Positions 5,890 to 6,220 of a stretch of 6,220 nt of DNA are shown here, piece after piece. Position numbers and translations under genes: made by a program. The DNA comes from Ktedonobacteraceae bacterium. Its GTDB lineage: Bacteria; Chloroflexota; Ktedonobacteria; Ktedonobacterales; Ktedonobacteraceae. The stretch covers positions 1 to 6,220 of the forward strand of contig JAFMRP010000304.1 of NCBI GenBank assembly GCA_017354095.1. Direction: 5' to 3'. Position 1 is the first letter of the stretch. Each line of letters opens with the position of its first letter. Under the pieces are notes generated by a model. It was not told where the DNA came from, ran no database searches, and saw nothing but the letters and a program-made list of their open reading frames with translations.

Positions 5890-6220
5890 CTAAACTAGCA
5901 ACGATTCTAGTTTTGGCACGACAACATCTACTGCCAAATTTCCCAGCTCCGGTGAAGACAATACACTGACAGAACATCCCAGGGGACGCCAGGTAACAGG
6001 ATCGCTCGGCCCGAAGAGCGCGAGCGTAGGCAGCCCCAGCAGCGCCGCGAGATGCGTGATGCCAGAATCGTTGCCGAGATAACCATCGCACTGGCAGAGA
6101 TGATGGGCCAGTTCTAGCAGTGGCACAGTGTTCAGCACGCTCAGCAGAGAAGCATGTGGAAGAGGAGAAAGCTCGCGCTGGAGCCAATCGAGCCGCTCAT
6201 GATCAGCTGGTCCCCCCAGC
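5890..6220 (-). CDS. Glycosyltransferase family 9 protein, C-terminal part (runs off the window)
   Basis: 109 residues to the stop, with the gene's start beyond 6220 (frame read from 6219). Family 9 includes ADP-heptose:LPS heptosyltransferases and relatives that transfer sugars from nucleotide donors in the cytoplasm for cell-surface glycans. The fragment opens with LGGPADHERLDWL, the usual start of the C-terminal nucleotide-binding half, then shows the family signature GYLGNDSGITHLAALLGLP (residues 46-64) followed by TLALFGPSDPVTWRPLG (65-81), which contacts the donor. The C-terminus ends normally at LESLLV. In a Gram-positive-like or Chloroflexota cell the acceptor would not be LPS, so I do not name a heptosyltransferase. 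A GTG at 6138 is not the start, since the domain continues upstream. Same strand as the surface-protein gene, with a 122-bp gap carrying the tandem repeat. Confidence 0.9.
   Translation of the reverse strand, partial: LGGPADHERLDWLQRELSPLPHASLLSVLNTVPLLELAHHLCQCDGYLGNDSGITHLAALLGLPTLALFGPSDPVTWRPLGCSVSVLSSPELGNLAVDVVVPKLESLLV

Noticed and set aside
5890..6138. Short 82-codon gene starting at GTG 6138
   Set aside because: The frame continues upstream to the window edge with further glycosyltransferase family 9 sequence (LGGPADHERLDWL), so the GTG is internal.

Overview
The window holds five protein genes, one of them cut by the right edge, with no RNA gene, mobile element or CRISPR array. Base composition is moderately GC-rich by eye. 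The lineage is inferred, not proven. A two-helix membrane protein starting with a CPVC zinc-knuckle half, a YabN-type methylase-MazG fusion, a MoxR-DUF58 pair and Pro/Thr-linker anchored proteins together recall Chloroflexota, most likely the Ktedonobacteria. A database search would be needed to settle this.

Layout. Positions 1-152 hold no supported gene, only a GC-rich hairpin at 86-106. A small zinc-knuckle membrane protein (153-677, minus) diverges from a mazG/yabN-type fusion gene (869-2395, plus). The 191-bp region between them carries a good promoter in each direction and a perfect inverted repeat over the -35 of the minus promoter. mazG converges on a DUF58 gene (2467-3876, minus), and a second near-identical copy of the hairpin sits in the 71-bp junction. 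DUF58 overlaps the end of a MoxR-family AAA+ ATPase gene (3873-4832, minus) by ATGA. MoxR has its own candidate promoter with a perfect TATAAT. Upstream of it lies a gene for a membrane-anchored surface protein (4982-5767, minus) with a Pro/Thr linker and a beta-rich outer domain. Beyond a 122-bp spacer with a tandem 20-bp repeat is the C-terminal part of a glycosyltransferase family 9 gene (5890 to beyond 6220, minus).

How the genes fit. MoxR and DUF58 are a textbook pair: the ATPase is thought to act as a chaperone for assembly of envelope or vWA-domain proteins, with DUF58 as its membrane partner. The gene upstream encodes an anchored extracellular protein and could be a client, but this is inference from position only. 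MazG is a house-cleaning nucleotide hydrolase with no evident link to the envelope genes. The most unusual material is non-coding: the two-copy dispersed hairpin, the candidate operator at 752-769, the tandem repeat at 5843-5882, and a 41-nt inverted repeat flush against the stop codon at 4982. I found no clear evidence of a complete new defence or metabolic system.
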